DNA of 64,000 nt from Echinococcus granulosus. Its lineage: Eukaryota > Platyhelminthes > Cestoda > Cyclophyllidea > Taeniidae. Made by a program: the position numbers and the translations under genes. Each line of letters starts with the position of its first letter. The first letter of the stretch is position 1. Of the stretch, positions 40,201 to 50,822 are shown in pieces. The notes beneath the pieces were generated by a model. The model was not told where the DNA came from. It did no database searches and worked only from the letters and a program-made list of their open reading frames with translations. The stretch covers positions 47,633 through 111,632 of the forward strand of contig NW_020170452.1 of NCBI RefSeq assembly GCF_000524195.1. The letters run 5' to 3'.

Positions 40201-43200
40201 CAACATTAGTGGCAGTTGTTCTTCCCACGCATTCATCATCTCTTATTACTTAATCGTAAACACAGCATCCTGCCTCATTGATGCAATGCATCCATCCATC
40301 CACATTGTTCAACTATTTCTCTACAGGAATGTTCTGCTGCTCCACACTTTTTTAAGATACAAAACACTAGAATTGACGAGTAGCCGCCAACTTCTCCGCT
40401 TTGTAAAGCTAACAAGTTGCCGTCGCATCCATCAAGTTCACCTAGCATTTGCACGCACTTTACTAGGCGCAGCAGGTTAAAAAAATGTCATTGCATTGAG
40501 TCATTGCCGTAAACCGCTTGAACCGTCACTCGCTGACTACTTCAAAGGCGCTCTCCAATTAGGTATCCATGAGCGCTGCCGCAACGTCTAAACAGTAAAT
40601 TTTCAAATCTCAATTAATCAGCAAAGCTTTTGCGTTCAAGCTATCGAAGTTGTTTTTTCCCCGCTGAATAGTTTTTGGAGTTGGTTTCCTAAAAATAGAA
40701 GTTAGTCTTTTTTCGAAATAACCAATCACACCCTCATTTCGTTAAACTCTTCTTTCGTTGGTGTTTAAAGCTACCTCCTGGAGGTTTGTTCCATTGATGA
40801 GGTCTCTTTAAGGAGAAGAAAGTTTGATGATGTGGCCAAAAAGGAGTCGAGAAACTTACATCTATTTTTGATTTACGAGCAGGTAGACATGTCTCCACTT
40901 GTAAGAGGCTACAGGAAGGGGGAAATTTTCTTTTATACATGCGAAAGGCCCATACTCACTAGCTGGTGTCCAAGCGCTATTAATGCGTTGCTTTACTCTG
41001 TTTACCTGTCTCTTTCCATCATATTTTTCTAGACTGCGTACACGCTTAAAAAGATGGAGTCCCTTCCTTCAGTCGAAATTTTCGTAAGTGCTACGCATTT
41101 TTGGTTTTATTTGACATCCATAATTCATTATTATTCTACTTACCTTTTATTTCATTCATCAGCCATCACACCAATGCCTCGGCGTCACAACTTCCAATGG
41201 AGATCGTGACTCCGACATCTTTTTTATCAAGATGTTGGTAAGTTAAGCCCACACTGCCCCAACACTCATCATTTCGTCTAGGCACAAAGTACTCACCTTT
41301 TTTTGTGTCGTCTTTAGTGTGAGAATTCCGTGCATTGTCCACTCATCCTCTTCCGCTATGTTTTATCCTCGTCTCAAAGTAGGTCCCTTTTTTACTCCAT
41401 TTTTTCCTGATAAAATGACATATCTGTAGTGTGTTTCTAGGCTTCATTGCCACACAAGCGATCAATTTTCCCGTCTCAGCTTGTTACACCCACTTTGTGG
41501 TTTTTTTTAGAAGGCTTTTTAAATCTTTCTTTTTACTGCGTGCTTGATTCATTTTTTTTTTCACTAGGGGAGTTAGTAAATCCTCGGATTATAGCGTCAT
41601 GCAATTTATTATAGAAAGATTGTGAGAGGAATAATTCCTGATCTTTGTGCTTGGGGCATACGCTTAGGTGGTGCAATATTGTTGTACTGGTGGCATCACG
41701 TGTATTCCTCAGATTCCTTCACTGCCTTCAGCTCATCAGCAATACTCATCAACCTCGGTATATAGCCGGTTGAAAGAGCCTTCAGAATGGAATCTATTTC
41801 AACTCATACTTATGACATCTAGGAATTGCCTAGCCACCAGTCTGGTAGAAATCTCTTGACACTCAATCACATACACACACACTTTTTGGAATGAACTTAT
41901 AAATTCCAGACTCTGCAGTTACTCCCAGTTTGTCAGAGTCTATTTACGTGGACCTTGCCTTCTTATGAGAGGAGGAGATATCAAGCCTTCAGGTCATTGC
42001 AATCCATTTTTGGCCCCTGCTGATTAATAAAAGTTCTTGCAATTTTTGGTAGAGTTCACTGCAACGGTATACTGTGGCTCCTCAAAGGGCTAGCAAAATT
42101 CATGCGATGTTAATGCAAAGGCGAGGGTTTGTTGGTCTGTTGATGCGGTTCTGCTTTATCCCAATTGTGACTTGCCACATCGTCAAATGTCACTTGAACC
42201 TGATGGATGTGAATGCAACTTGTCAGCTTCACAAATCGAGTTTAACCCGATTGTCAAGATGAAAAAGTTAGCTACTTGTCAATTCCAGTGTTTTGTATTT
42301 TGAGGAAGTATGGAGCAGCAGAACGATCCTGTAGGGAAATGGTTGAGGTAAACAATGTGGTTCTGGTAATGAATCACTCCAAGTCAGCCAGACAGGTGGT
42401 TGCATTGTGCCAGTGAGGCAGGATGCTGTGTTTACGACTTAGAAGTGCTGCATGCCGCATTTGAATGCAGTGATTGGAGATGATGAGTGTGTAAGAACGG
42501 GTGTCAGTAATGTTGAACGTGGGAGATCGTGAAAGATGGAAGATGAAAGAGTTGGTTTGCTCCTACTCCAACTGCGATAGAGTAGTTTGTAATGGAAAGT
42601 GGTAGGCGCCAAGTGAGAGTAGCTAGGATTGTGTAAGTCTAAGCAGATGCGTCCCTCCTACAGGAAGGAGGAAAGTTGAAAGATCATGTAATGGCCTGAA
42701 ATGCTGAGGTCACTTCTCCACTTCACCTCACAATGTGAGGCCATGCTGCACATTTTTACCTGCCTCACCGACTGACTGAGTAGCCGATTGACTTTGGTGG
42801 AAAGTGACTGCTGTATTGCAAGGTCGGCCCAACAAACATGATGTTTGTCCTTTCCAAATTATGCACCCTTGTTGCACATCACATTTCTACTGGGCCATCA
42901 CTTCATCGTTGGAAGGCCACTTTGTGTGTGTGTGTGCGCGATGAACTGGAGACGGAGCTAAGCGTTAACGACAAGACTCCACCTGTTTCCTGCATCTCGC
43001 TGCTACTTGACATCACACAAAGACAGTTCTTTCCTTAAGAGGCAGTCAGTGGTAGAAAATGCGTGAGAAGTGTTATTCTTAGGTTCACAAGTCCACACAA
43101 TCCTCGAAATCTCTTGATGCATTGTTGGTGTGATAGAAAGAGAACATTGTTTCACTCTTTACATTCTTCTGGTGGCGTTTCCCCAAATGATCCTCATTGC

Positions 43201-46200
43201 CTTTTTTCCCACCAGCTGATTACGTCAAAATCGGAATTACCTTCTAGGAAGTAACCGTTAGGTAGAAACAGAGGTGCTAGGACTGGTTTTTTGCATCGGA
43301 TGAAAAAACCATATGTAAAGTTGAAAAGCACAGGCTTTTGTTTCATTGTGGATTGTAAACGTCTTCACTAATTGATGCAAATGCTTCAATTTGTTCAAAT
43401 GTCTGCGAGCTTTTGATGTCCTTTTTGTGGTTAATTCCTCCTGTTCTAGCTGATTGTAACAAATAATTTCCTACTGTGGTCTTTTTAACCCACCAAATAC
43501 CGGCATTGTTTTTCTTCTACAGTAATTTTTCTACCCCTAAAACATGCTAGCTAGGAATAAGCTTTTTGTCGAATGTACAGTAGAGGTCGAAGACTAGTAG
43601 AGATACACCAAAAGTGTGGAATCACAGACGTGAGATGCTGGAAGTGCCGTTTTGCTACCGTATAACGAAGCAGTAAAGTTTGGGGTTTTAAATATGGGAA
43701 AATTACAACTTTACTACTTAATAGCCTACGCGGTGGTCAAAGTCATCCTTCATCCCACTGTTTTTTTTTTAAATCATAGATGTTATGTCCGAGTCCTCGG
43801 ATGCTCGCGTGGACAAGGATCAGGATCGACCAATGGATCGGCGTTTTCTCAACAGTCTCAATCACTGGGTGCGCTTATACTTGACTTGTGAAAGGCTAAA
43901 CTTTCCAAATTTGAAACCAAAATGTTTAAAAGTTATTTTGAAGTAATTTTCAGACCGGAGGTGAAGATACTATCAAGGCAGGACGACTTTCTAGCAAACG
44001 TTTCTTTACCACCGAGACAGTCATCTGTGATTGTCCGTTCTAGTGCTCCGAACGTCCGTTTACGGCCTAGATGTTGTCGTTGAATCTGTCGCACGTTAGG
44101 GCCAAGTTCTCTCACGGTGTGTGTCACATGGATCCCCAAACAGCTGACATTGGGGTACAAGTACTCTTTTTTCTAAAAAACAAAACAAGGAGAGAGAGTT
44201 TATGGGTCCGTGCAACTATAAAGTTTTAAAGAACTACTGACGTATTGCGTAATTAGATGGAAGTGTGGGATCTTTCTCCATGGGGAATGCGAGTTTTTGA
44301 ATCAGGCGGATGAACATAAATTGGCACGATGTTAACGCCTCTGTGCCTCATTATTTAGCTGACGGCTATTTTAGCTGCAATTTTTTAATCTACCAAGATT
44401 GATCAAATAGGGGGGGGGGGGGGGGAGAGGTTACCGGTTTTCCCTTCTACCTTCGACTCTTACCTTTTNNNNNNNNNNNNNNNNNNNNNNNNNNNNNNNN
44501 NNNNNNNNNNNNNNNNNNNNNNNNNNNNNNNNNNNNNNNNNNNNNNNNNNNNNNNNNNNNNNNNNNNNAGGAGAGAGGGTTTTCCCCTTTTCTACCCTTC
44601 GACTCACCTTTTTCCTTTAAAGCTGGCCAGTGCTCTACAATTTGAGTATCCAAATCTCTCTATCAAAACGCATTTCTTGTCCAACGGAACACTGGTTCTT
44701 CGTTTCTCCCTCCTCGATTGTGTAAATCGTGAGTTTTCTCCGTGTGCTATATTGTTGGTTTCTTTGCATATCCTTAGCTTTTGTAATGTGATAAACTTCG
44801 CATTCAAGTGACTGCCAAATGAATCTAACTTGCCTTGTTACCCTAAACTAGATACATAAACTGTAAGTAGAATTGATTCAATTGCTTTCATCCCTCACAA
44901 AATCCACCGGATCTCCCCAAGATTAAGCCGATTTTTTGGCTGCAATCGTAGGCATGCCGACAAAATTAGCCAATCAAATCGCCTCAGGGTCATACATATC
45001 ACGAAACTTGTCTGCCTTTTACTCCCTCTTTAGTTACGGCCATCACAGATCGGGATATTGATGCTTTGGTCGAAACTATCAATATCAACTGTGTAAGTTG
45101 GAAGTGGCTAGATGGTTTTCCAGTTTGTGGTGTAAAAGTTGTTGAGGAGGTGCACCGAAGAGGAAGGGAAGGCATTCTGCCGATGCATTCCACTGATGGG
45201 TGACATGAACGCTGGTTACCGCGATCGTATGTAAAGCATGAAAGAGGGACTTTAAGGATGACTTGTGGAATAATTAAAGTGAGTATAGCTTCACTGATTG
45301 AGGGCGGTTTAACTATTACGCTAGCCTCGGAGGTTTATTCCAGTACAGAGGAGTGTGAATGCACGCGCCTAGAATGTTCTGTCATCGTGAAGGCAGTGAA
45401 GTTGCACGACTGAAAGTGATACCTTAGCTGAGCCATAACAAATAAGTCACTGATATTCGCTGATGGTGATTTAGAAGCATTTGTAGGTGATTGGCAAAAA
45501 TTCATAAAAGCATAATCCGTTCCACTTGTCGGTTTTATTTGATTGGTCGCTGAACTGTCCAATCACCCTGGTCTTTCTGCAATTCGCAGACCATAATGGA
45601 GGCAACGTGGTGGGAGAAACCGGCTTTTTGCAAACTCATCGACTCCACACCGGGGCTGTACTACTACCACTTGCCCGATTGGGCTGGCCTGGGCGCTGCT
45701 TTGTAAGTCTACTTAAATCAACTTCAGTAGCGCAGTGGTGACGGTTGACAAACTGAACTGTGATTACCGCACACATGCAAAATAGCTGGGTGGTTGGTAT
45801 TAAAACCCTATGTCACCCCTATAAAAGTTAAGTGGCATTGAATAAAAAAAGTTTGCGTGGTTGTGTACAGCTTAGACCCGTGGAGATGTGCTCCGCGTTC
45901 TTTTCCCCTCTCCACTTTTTTTCCTGTTAAATCATCTATATGGGTTATTATCAACACATTTTAGCATTGACCTAAAGTCACTTCTTTAATCAACGTGCAG
46001 AGTTGCTGAGAGGCCGGTAGTATTATTGTGTGATACTGGTGTGTGGACTGAACGCCGAGAGACTCAAGAGACTTGTTTGGTTAAATACATGCAGATACAC
46101 TTTTATTTTGTCAAAGTGATAATTAAGGTTCTATCGACTTTATTTAAACTTTTATCCACTGAAATCAACTCTAGTAGGACAGTTTGGGTTTTTCGCACTT

Positions 46201-49173
46201 TGTAGCTATGTGCCACACACATACCGTTGCCTCCTACCCGATGCTGGCGAGCTTTCACCTTCGGACTACCAAAATCACCTCACCACCAGTCTCCTTCGTC
46301 TTCCTTCAAAAGCAGCGCATGACATCTGTGAACTCAACCGGGAGCTCATCTCCCGTCTTCGTAGCCATGACTACGCATTTAGCTCGGCTAGAGTTAACTT
46401 AAACACCGTGCCTGGAGTTTGCGAGGCACTGGAGAGCCTGGCCTCCATGCCAGTAACTGGGCAGTTGTCCAGTGTAGACTCTAAGTCGAGCTTGCTGAAT
46501 GGAGAAGAAGGAGGGAATGAAGAATATAGGGAGAATGGAGTTGCTCCCATATCTCAGATGGAATTGCACTGTCTGCGATTTGGGCTCATCACTCCGGGTA
46601 CGGATACTAGTGAAATGGTGCAAATGGTTCTGCGGATGGCAAACATTGTCGAGGAGGATAGCAATGTATGTGATGTGCCCCATTTGTTGATCCTCAACTT
46701 ATCTCATTTTTGTGCTAGAGGCGTCGGAAAGATATTTGTTTTGGGATGGTCACTGGTGCAGTTACCCGATTACTTTGGTGGTTAAGTACTTCCTGAAGAA
46801 CTTTGATGTTAAAAGACGACTAAAGGATCATTTTTGGTGGGTCTGCTGGGGTAGTTTGACAGCTACAGTTCAGATGTTTTATTTATCTGAAACGATACCA
46901 ACACTTGCGCTACTGAATTGGGTTGAAGTCACTAAATTTGCACTCCTTTTGGATCTCTTCAAATCCGTATAAATTACCTCAAAATCAATTATGTAGTTCA
47001 ATATTAACTTGGGTACTTTATTGGAGAGGAGTACAATTAGTTTTGGTTTAAAATGACAAGGGGACGATAGCCACATTTTTGATACAAATTGCAGCAACTT
47101 TGTCAAATACACCTCCACTTTGACACCTGATCCCTGCTAAAGGTGGTGACAAAGTACACTGGGTTTGCCTACATTAGTTAAGCACAATCACCGGTTTTGC
47201 TGAATTCGCCCTACCTGAGTTTCAGCTAAAAGGGAGGAGTTCTGTATCAGTCATTGAATTGGTTTTGCCTCGGGAAGGGCTGATCTTGATGCATAAGTTC
47301 AGAAAATTTATCCGAGAGCTGAATGAATTTGATTAAACACTTTTTCTAACCGATTGACATATGAAAATAACGCCACACTTATTTGATAACTCAAACGTTT
47401 TCCCTGATAAGGACTTTTCTGACTTCCAGTACGTCAACAGCCTTTCGGAGGTTGTCAAACGCGGGATCGAAGAGGCTACATTGCATATGAAAGAGGAGCG
47501 CACTAAAATAATGCGTGAACAGGTTAGCTTCATTGTTTATCTGCATATAAATTTATGTGCATAAAAATTTTAACCAGGCAAAAGAGTTAGGAGTTTTTAA
47601 GGAACCAAACACTTCCATTGGAGAAAGTCGCTTTCGTTGAAATAAGAAGCATGATAACCTACCACCTTCTCCTGCTCAACGTGACACAAGTCTACTGCGA
47701 ATGTCACTTTTATAAATTTATCCATCTCAGAATAGAAACAATCTACTTCCCAACTATCCATTGGGCATGTGATTGTCTTGTATCAAGAAAGTGTGATTAA
47801 TCAGCTCTCCCATCTGAAAGTGCTAATCGTCCTTGGGGCAAGTTTTGTGGTATGAGGTGGGATTGACTGCTTTTGACCATTCTGGCTGTTTCTGAAGAAC
47901 AATCTTTTTTTCCACTTCTCATGCGTTATTTCACAATTACCTTCTATCATAGCGTTGCCACCACTCAGTTTGGAATTCTCAGGGATTGCCTCGTACGCGT
48001 TGTTCCTGAATAAACCTTTCAACAGCGGCGCGTAGTTTTTTGGCATCATGAAGGAAAAGTCCTTCCGAATCTAATGCATCTATCTTTGAATGATCTATCA
48101 CCGGAGTCACATTCAAACCGTTCCTGGGTGGTACATTCGGCTGCCTTCCTCACATGCCACATGGAGTACATTTAACGAATAACTTCTGCAAATTTGGAAG
48201 TTCTGTAAAGCAGGCAATCTTGAATCACATCCATCTTTGGCAAGAGAGGCATAAATTTTACCCTTGATTCTCATTTAAAGGTCCAACCATTTGGGAGGTA
48301 TTGAAATAACCACTTCATGTCGCTACAAAATGCGCTACATGGAAGTAGATTTTAGAATGCGGAAGAGGTGTAGATCTATTTTGGAACAAAAAGTGTGATT
48401 GAATAGAGGTAGACTCCCAGTTTGATGATACTGAAGGTCGTTATAAGTGGTACCGTTGCTCATGCAACGCTTTGCACCACTTAGGTGAATTTGTTTTGAA
48501 CTAGTATAATTTATTAACAGGGTGTGCTACGACAAGTGCCTTATCTGGACAAACTCATCAATTGGTGGTCACCGCCCGTTTCTACACAAATCCACGGTCG
48601 AATGCTGAATCTCTCCATTGGTGAGTCGAGAGCTATCTATGTATTACTAAACGTGACCAAATAATGAGCAGATATTTTGATGTTGTTGTGGTTGAAAGGT
48701 ACCATTTTAATGCCTTTTGCTACTACCCATTACATATATGTGACGTGTATTCTTTATTAGTATGTGACATTGAGTTACATTAACCCAGGCTTCAAACCGA
48801 TGATCACTTGAACTGGTCATCTGAACTGTAATATTGGAAAACTGGGATGACACGTAAATGTGACGCTTGTAGGGGACGTATTAAAATACTTCTTGACTTC
48901 AGCATCCGATTGCTTGTAAGCTTACCAGTGTGTTCACGAAACGTTGTTTAGCAGTGTATTGGTTTCATTAGACGGTTTCTGAGTAGCCTGTTCAACCGGT
49001 CGCGATTTGACCTTTTAGGTGAACTGGTTCCCACAGATTCCATCCTCCCTGTTTCCAGTCCACCGGTCGCCCGGCACGACCAGTCCAACGAAGATTCCGC
49101 AAAAAATGAGAAAGAACCCTCCCCCTCGGTCTGGTCTTGGCTTCTTCCTTTCAGTGGAACATCCACGTCGTAG
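31212..49173 (+). CDS. PDXDC1: PDXDC1-like pyridoxal-dependent decarboxylase domain protein (18 exons)
   Basis: Exons: 31212-31444, 31605-31833, 32419-32484, 34951-35029, 36172-36256, 36333-36456, 37526-37735, 41033-41083, 41163-41237, 41318-41378, 43780-43868, 44623-44719, 45034-45092, 45590-45702, 46206-46665, 47430-47522, 48521-48620, 49019-49173. Phases agree throughout and give 792 residues, against 788 in human. Family blocks: SVIYLSPAA (exon 2), GRQPLLLIAYAG (4), KIWLHVEG (5), LFAWFSLR (7), CPLILFRYV (10), FLNSLNHW (11), TLVLRFSLL (12), TAITDRDIDALVE (13), LYYYHLPDWAGLG (14), EVVKRGIEEA (16), GVLRQVPYLDKLINWWSP (17). The fold is that of group II decarboxylases, but the PLP lysine motif is missing, as in the human protein, so it is probably not a classical decarboxylase. 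Role unknown. Exons 3, 8 and 9 are short and divergent and least certain. The start is the first ATG after an acceptor at 31207. Confidence 0.88.
32770..33540 (+). repeat. Intronic repeat R2, copy 1
   Basis: About 770 bp in PDXDC1 intron 3. It aligns along its length with 42150-42990 in the same orientation and with 39825-40505 inverted. Strongest shared stretches are CAATTCCAGTGTTTTGT, AACGATCCTGTAGGGAAATG and GTGGTTCTGGTAATGAATCA. Edges are approximate. I see no intact protein, terminal repeat or poly-A tail, so the class is undefined. Confidence 0.7.
33759..33907 (+). other. Exon-like open frame in PDXDC1 intron 3, not fitting the gene's phase
   Basis: An open stretch of 49 codons (beginning DVIHLIALEIDLRKKNEM) between a good polypyrimidine acceptor (TTTATTTCTCTAG) and a GTATGA donor. 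It has the look of an exon, but it is 149 bases and would enter in phase 1, whereas exons 3 and 4 join in phase 0 and align directly with human PDXDC1 without it. Inclusion would shift the frame. It may be an alternative or nested-gene exon, or chance. I do not recognise the peptide. Confidence 0.3.
35620..36099 (-). other. 159-codon antisense open frame in PDXDC1 intron 4
   Basis: The longest open frame outside the recognised genes, on the strand opposite PDXDC1. The first 47 residues are rich in Q, S and P, followed by possible donors near CTTCAAGGTAGAT. No family resemblance. It may be chance or the first exon of a nested antisense gene. Confidence 0.15.
38421..38580 (+). mobile_element. 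LTR-like element, decayed copy C
   Basis: Imperfect match to copies A and B: CCGAGACT, GGGACTACTGG, GGCCAGCTCACTCAGC and CACAAAGTGG fall in the same order and spacing. Termini are no longer clear and no target duplication is visible. It lies in PDXDC1 intron 7, same orientation as copy A. Confidence 0.6.
39300..39465 (+). mobile_element. LTR-like element, decayed copy D
   Basis: Imperfect match to copy A beginning at CTCTGAGACTTTCTTAAAGA and including AAGAAGACATAATACTC, GGCTACTGGCATGGCCCA, AAGCCAGCCC and ACCGAAGGTTAAAC in the same order. It lies in PDXDC1 intron 7, about 0.9 kb after copy C. Ends are degraded. Confidence 0.6.
39797..39822. repeat. (CA)n dinucleotide repeat
   Basis: About 26 bases of mostly CA/TA/GC-interrupted CA units at the edge of the inverted R2 copy in PDXDC1 intron 7. 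Confidence 0.75.
39825..40505 (-). repeat. Intronic repeat R2, copy 3 (inverted)
   Basis: The reverse complement of this segment follows copies 1 and 2 for most of their length. Examples are CTACTCGTCAATTC, AGTGTTTTGTAT, GTGGAGCAGCAGAAC, GGCAGGATGCTGTGTTTACG and GGGAAATGGCT, in the same order. It is in PDXDC1 intron 7, with exons 8-10 between it and copy 2. Confidence 0.7.
42150..42990 (+). repeat. Intronic repeat R2, copy 2
   Basis: About 840 bp in PDXDC1 intron 10, direct relative to copy 1 and inverted relative to copy 3. It ends close to a short TG run at about 42925. Diverged by substitutions and small indels but clearly collinear. Edges are approximate; class not identified. Confidence 0.7.
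44410..44425. repeat. Poly-G run
   Basis: Sixteen consecutive G just before the assembly gap at 44469, the longest homopolymer seen in the window. Such runs are prone to sequencing error. Confidence 0.9.
44469..44568. other. Assembly gap of exactly 100 N inside PDXDC1 intron 11
   Basis: A placeholder of 100 N. Both flanks carry the same unit of about 45 bp: TTTTCCCTTCTACCTTCGACTC on the left has a close match on the right, followed by an ACCTTTT-like end. The gap therefore probably replaces a tandem array. Exon 12 of PDXDC1 starts only 54 bases after it. Confidence 0.95.
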
Positions 49174-49407
49174 GTAGAGATTGATGGACCCACTACAACA
49201 CAACCTTCAAGCTTGAATTGTCTGTCTTTTTGTATTTTTTCTTCTGCTTTTTCACCCAAAAGTTGTTCATTATTACCACCAACATTGCCATCATCGGCGT
49301 CATCATCAGCACCAGTATCCTCATTATTGAGAGCTCATCTGTTTTTGTCTGCGAATTTATCCTCACTCCGTGAACTTGTGATTACTGCATATCAAATGTA
49401 CTCTGTG

Positions 49408-49413
49408 AATAAA
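49408..49413 (+). terminator. Polyadenylation signal of PDXDC1
   Basis: AATAAA 235 bases after the PDXDC1 stop codon, in the right strand and place for the gene's 3' end. Confidence 0.6.
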
Positions 49414-50822
49414 ACTTGATGCGGTTAATATCATTAAATGTAATGCTTAAATCTTTCTGGAATGTCAAAATTTAAAAAGAATGCACACATTGGCTGCTGT
49501 CAGGAGATCGCGGGGTCGAGTCGACCGCCGCAGTCGCTGGCCATGCAAGTCTCGTGAATAGGTAATTCTTTTAGCTTCTCCCACACATAGTAGGAGACTC
49601 CTTTTGGGTTGTTTGCTGACTAAATGACTTTTGAGGAGAAACGCATTTGAGTAACAACAATTGTCAGGTGAACATGCATATCCCACTTTCATTTAGGAGC
49701 ATCCAATCGCTAAACTTAAACACAAGGTTCTAGTTCTAGGCGTCATCTGGAGGGGGGGCTACCGTGGTTGTACGTAGTGGTAAGATGAAGGTACCCTCTG
49801 TCCCTAAGAGCCTGCGCACTTGCGTCTCATTCCACATATAGTTTATTATGACGACAGGTAGCGGGGATTTTGAGTAGAGGATCACGTGAGGCGGTGTAGT
49901 CTATCCCGAACGAAAGCTGATAACTTGAAGATGCCAAAGCCAATGGGAGCGATTTGGAGGACTGTGCGGTGGTGGGAAGTCCTATCACATCGTGGTAGAA
50001 TACTTTCTTTAGACATACATTCATTTTTAAGGCAAAATAGGCAAAAGTTTTTTTAACTTCCCAAGAGACCTATTTAGGTAATACGTAAAATAATTTAATC
50101 AAGCAGACAAGGAAAATTCAGGGAGACATGCCTCCACAACTTTGCCGTTTTTACACGTAAGTCCTCAGACTTTAAAATTCTTGAAAACACAAAATCCCCC
50201 CAATAATTTTCGCCCTGTTGATGGTTTATAATGGTGGAATAAGAATCGTAAATTTATTACAAGTTAATTCGTTGGGTAGCCAATTAACTACAGTGAATTA
50301 TCTTTCATATACTTTGCAGGGTTAGCGTACAGATTTAAATGTATACCAATCACTGGTGAATAAAAATATTAGAAATCATTGATTAGGTTGGCTAGCTGGT
50401 ACTTTTTAGTTCTAGAACCGATTTTCTGTTTCTCACAAGCCTACTCATTTCGCATTTTCATTAGCAATCTCTTTGCCAACTTTAGCCTGCCTAATGCATT
50501 GGGTGCGCTTGACCCTGCCGTACATTACGGCACGCATTTACTTATTCTGTATTTCCAGTTAGATCAAATTAAGAATATTCAAACTCATGTAGTACTGAAG
50601 CTTTCTTACTTTTCTTATTGTGTGTTCTGTTCCATTGCATAATTATGGCGTGCCACGACATTTATGCTTAGCGCCTGTCATCTAGTCTAGGTATTAATCC
50701 ATACCATCATATAGACATCTTATGGGAACAACTCAAAAACCGTCTGGATCTCAACAAAACATCGTTGAATTACTTGACATACAAAATGTATGGTTCTCGC
50801 TCTCATAAACTCCTTCCGCTAG
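49414..50822. other. PDXDC1-INTS4 interval; should hold the INTS4 5' exons
   Basis: The first INTS4 exon I can identify (50823) already corresponds to roughly residue 165 of the human protein, so earlier exons are expected in this 1.4 kb. The only hint is at about 49695-49750, after a CATTTAG acceptor: the frame EHPIAKLKHKVLVLGVIW resembles the ENDPSVRLKIASLLGLL repeat of human INTS4. I cannot join it in phase to neighbours, and a run of seven G follows it, where an indel error would matter. Confidence 0.35.

Noticed and set aside
43933..44160. 75-codon minus ORF and overlapping plus frame RPEVKILSRQDDF... as a PDXDC1 exon
   Set aside because: Exons 11 and 12 join directly in phase 0 and align with human PDXDC1 across the junction; the extra frame has a stop and no usable donor.
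31212..49173. GAD or aromatic amino-acid decarboxylase as identity of the 31-49 kb gene
   Set aside because: The lysine motif is missing, and the C-terminal blocks (EVVKRGIEEA, GVLRQVPYLDKLINWWSP) are specific to PDXDC1.
49460..49560. Candidate INTS4 N-terminal exon (frame with WLLSGDRGVESTAAVAGHASLVNR)
   Set aside because: Good donor nearby, but it ends in phase 2 and cannot be joined to the 49695 candidate in frame; similarity to INTS4 is too weak.
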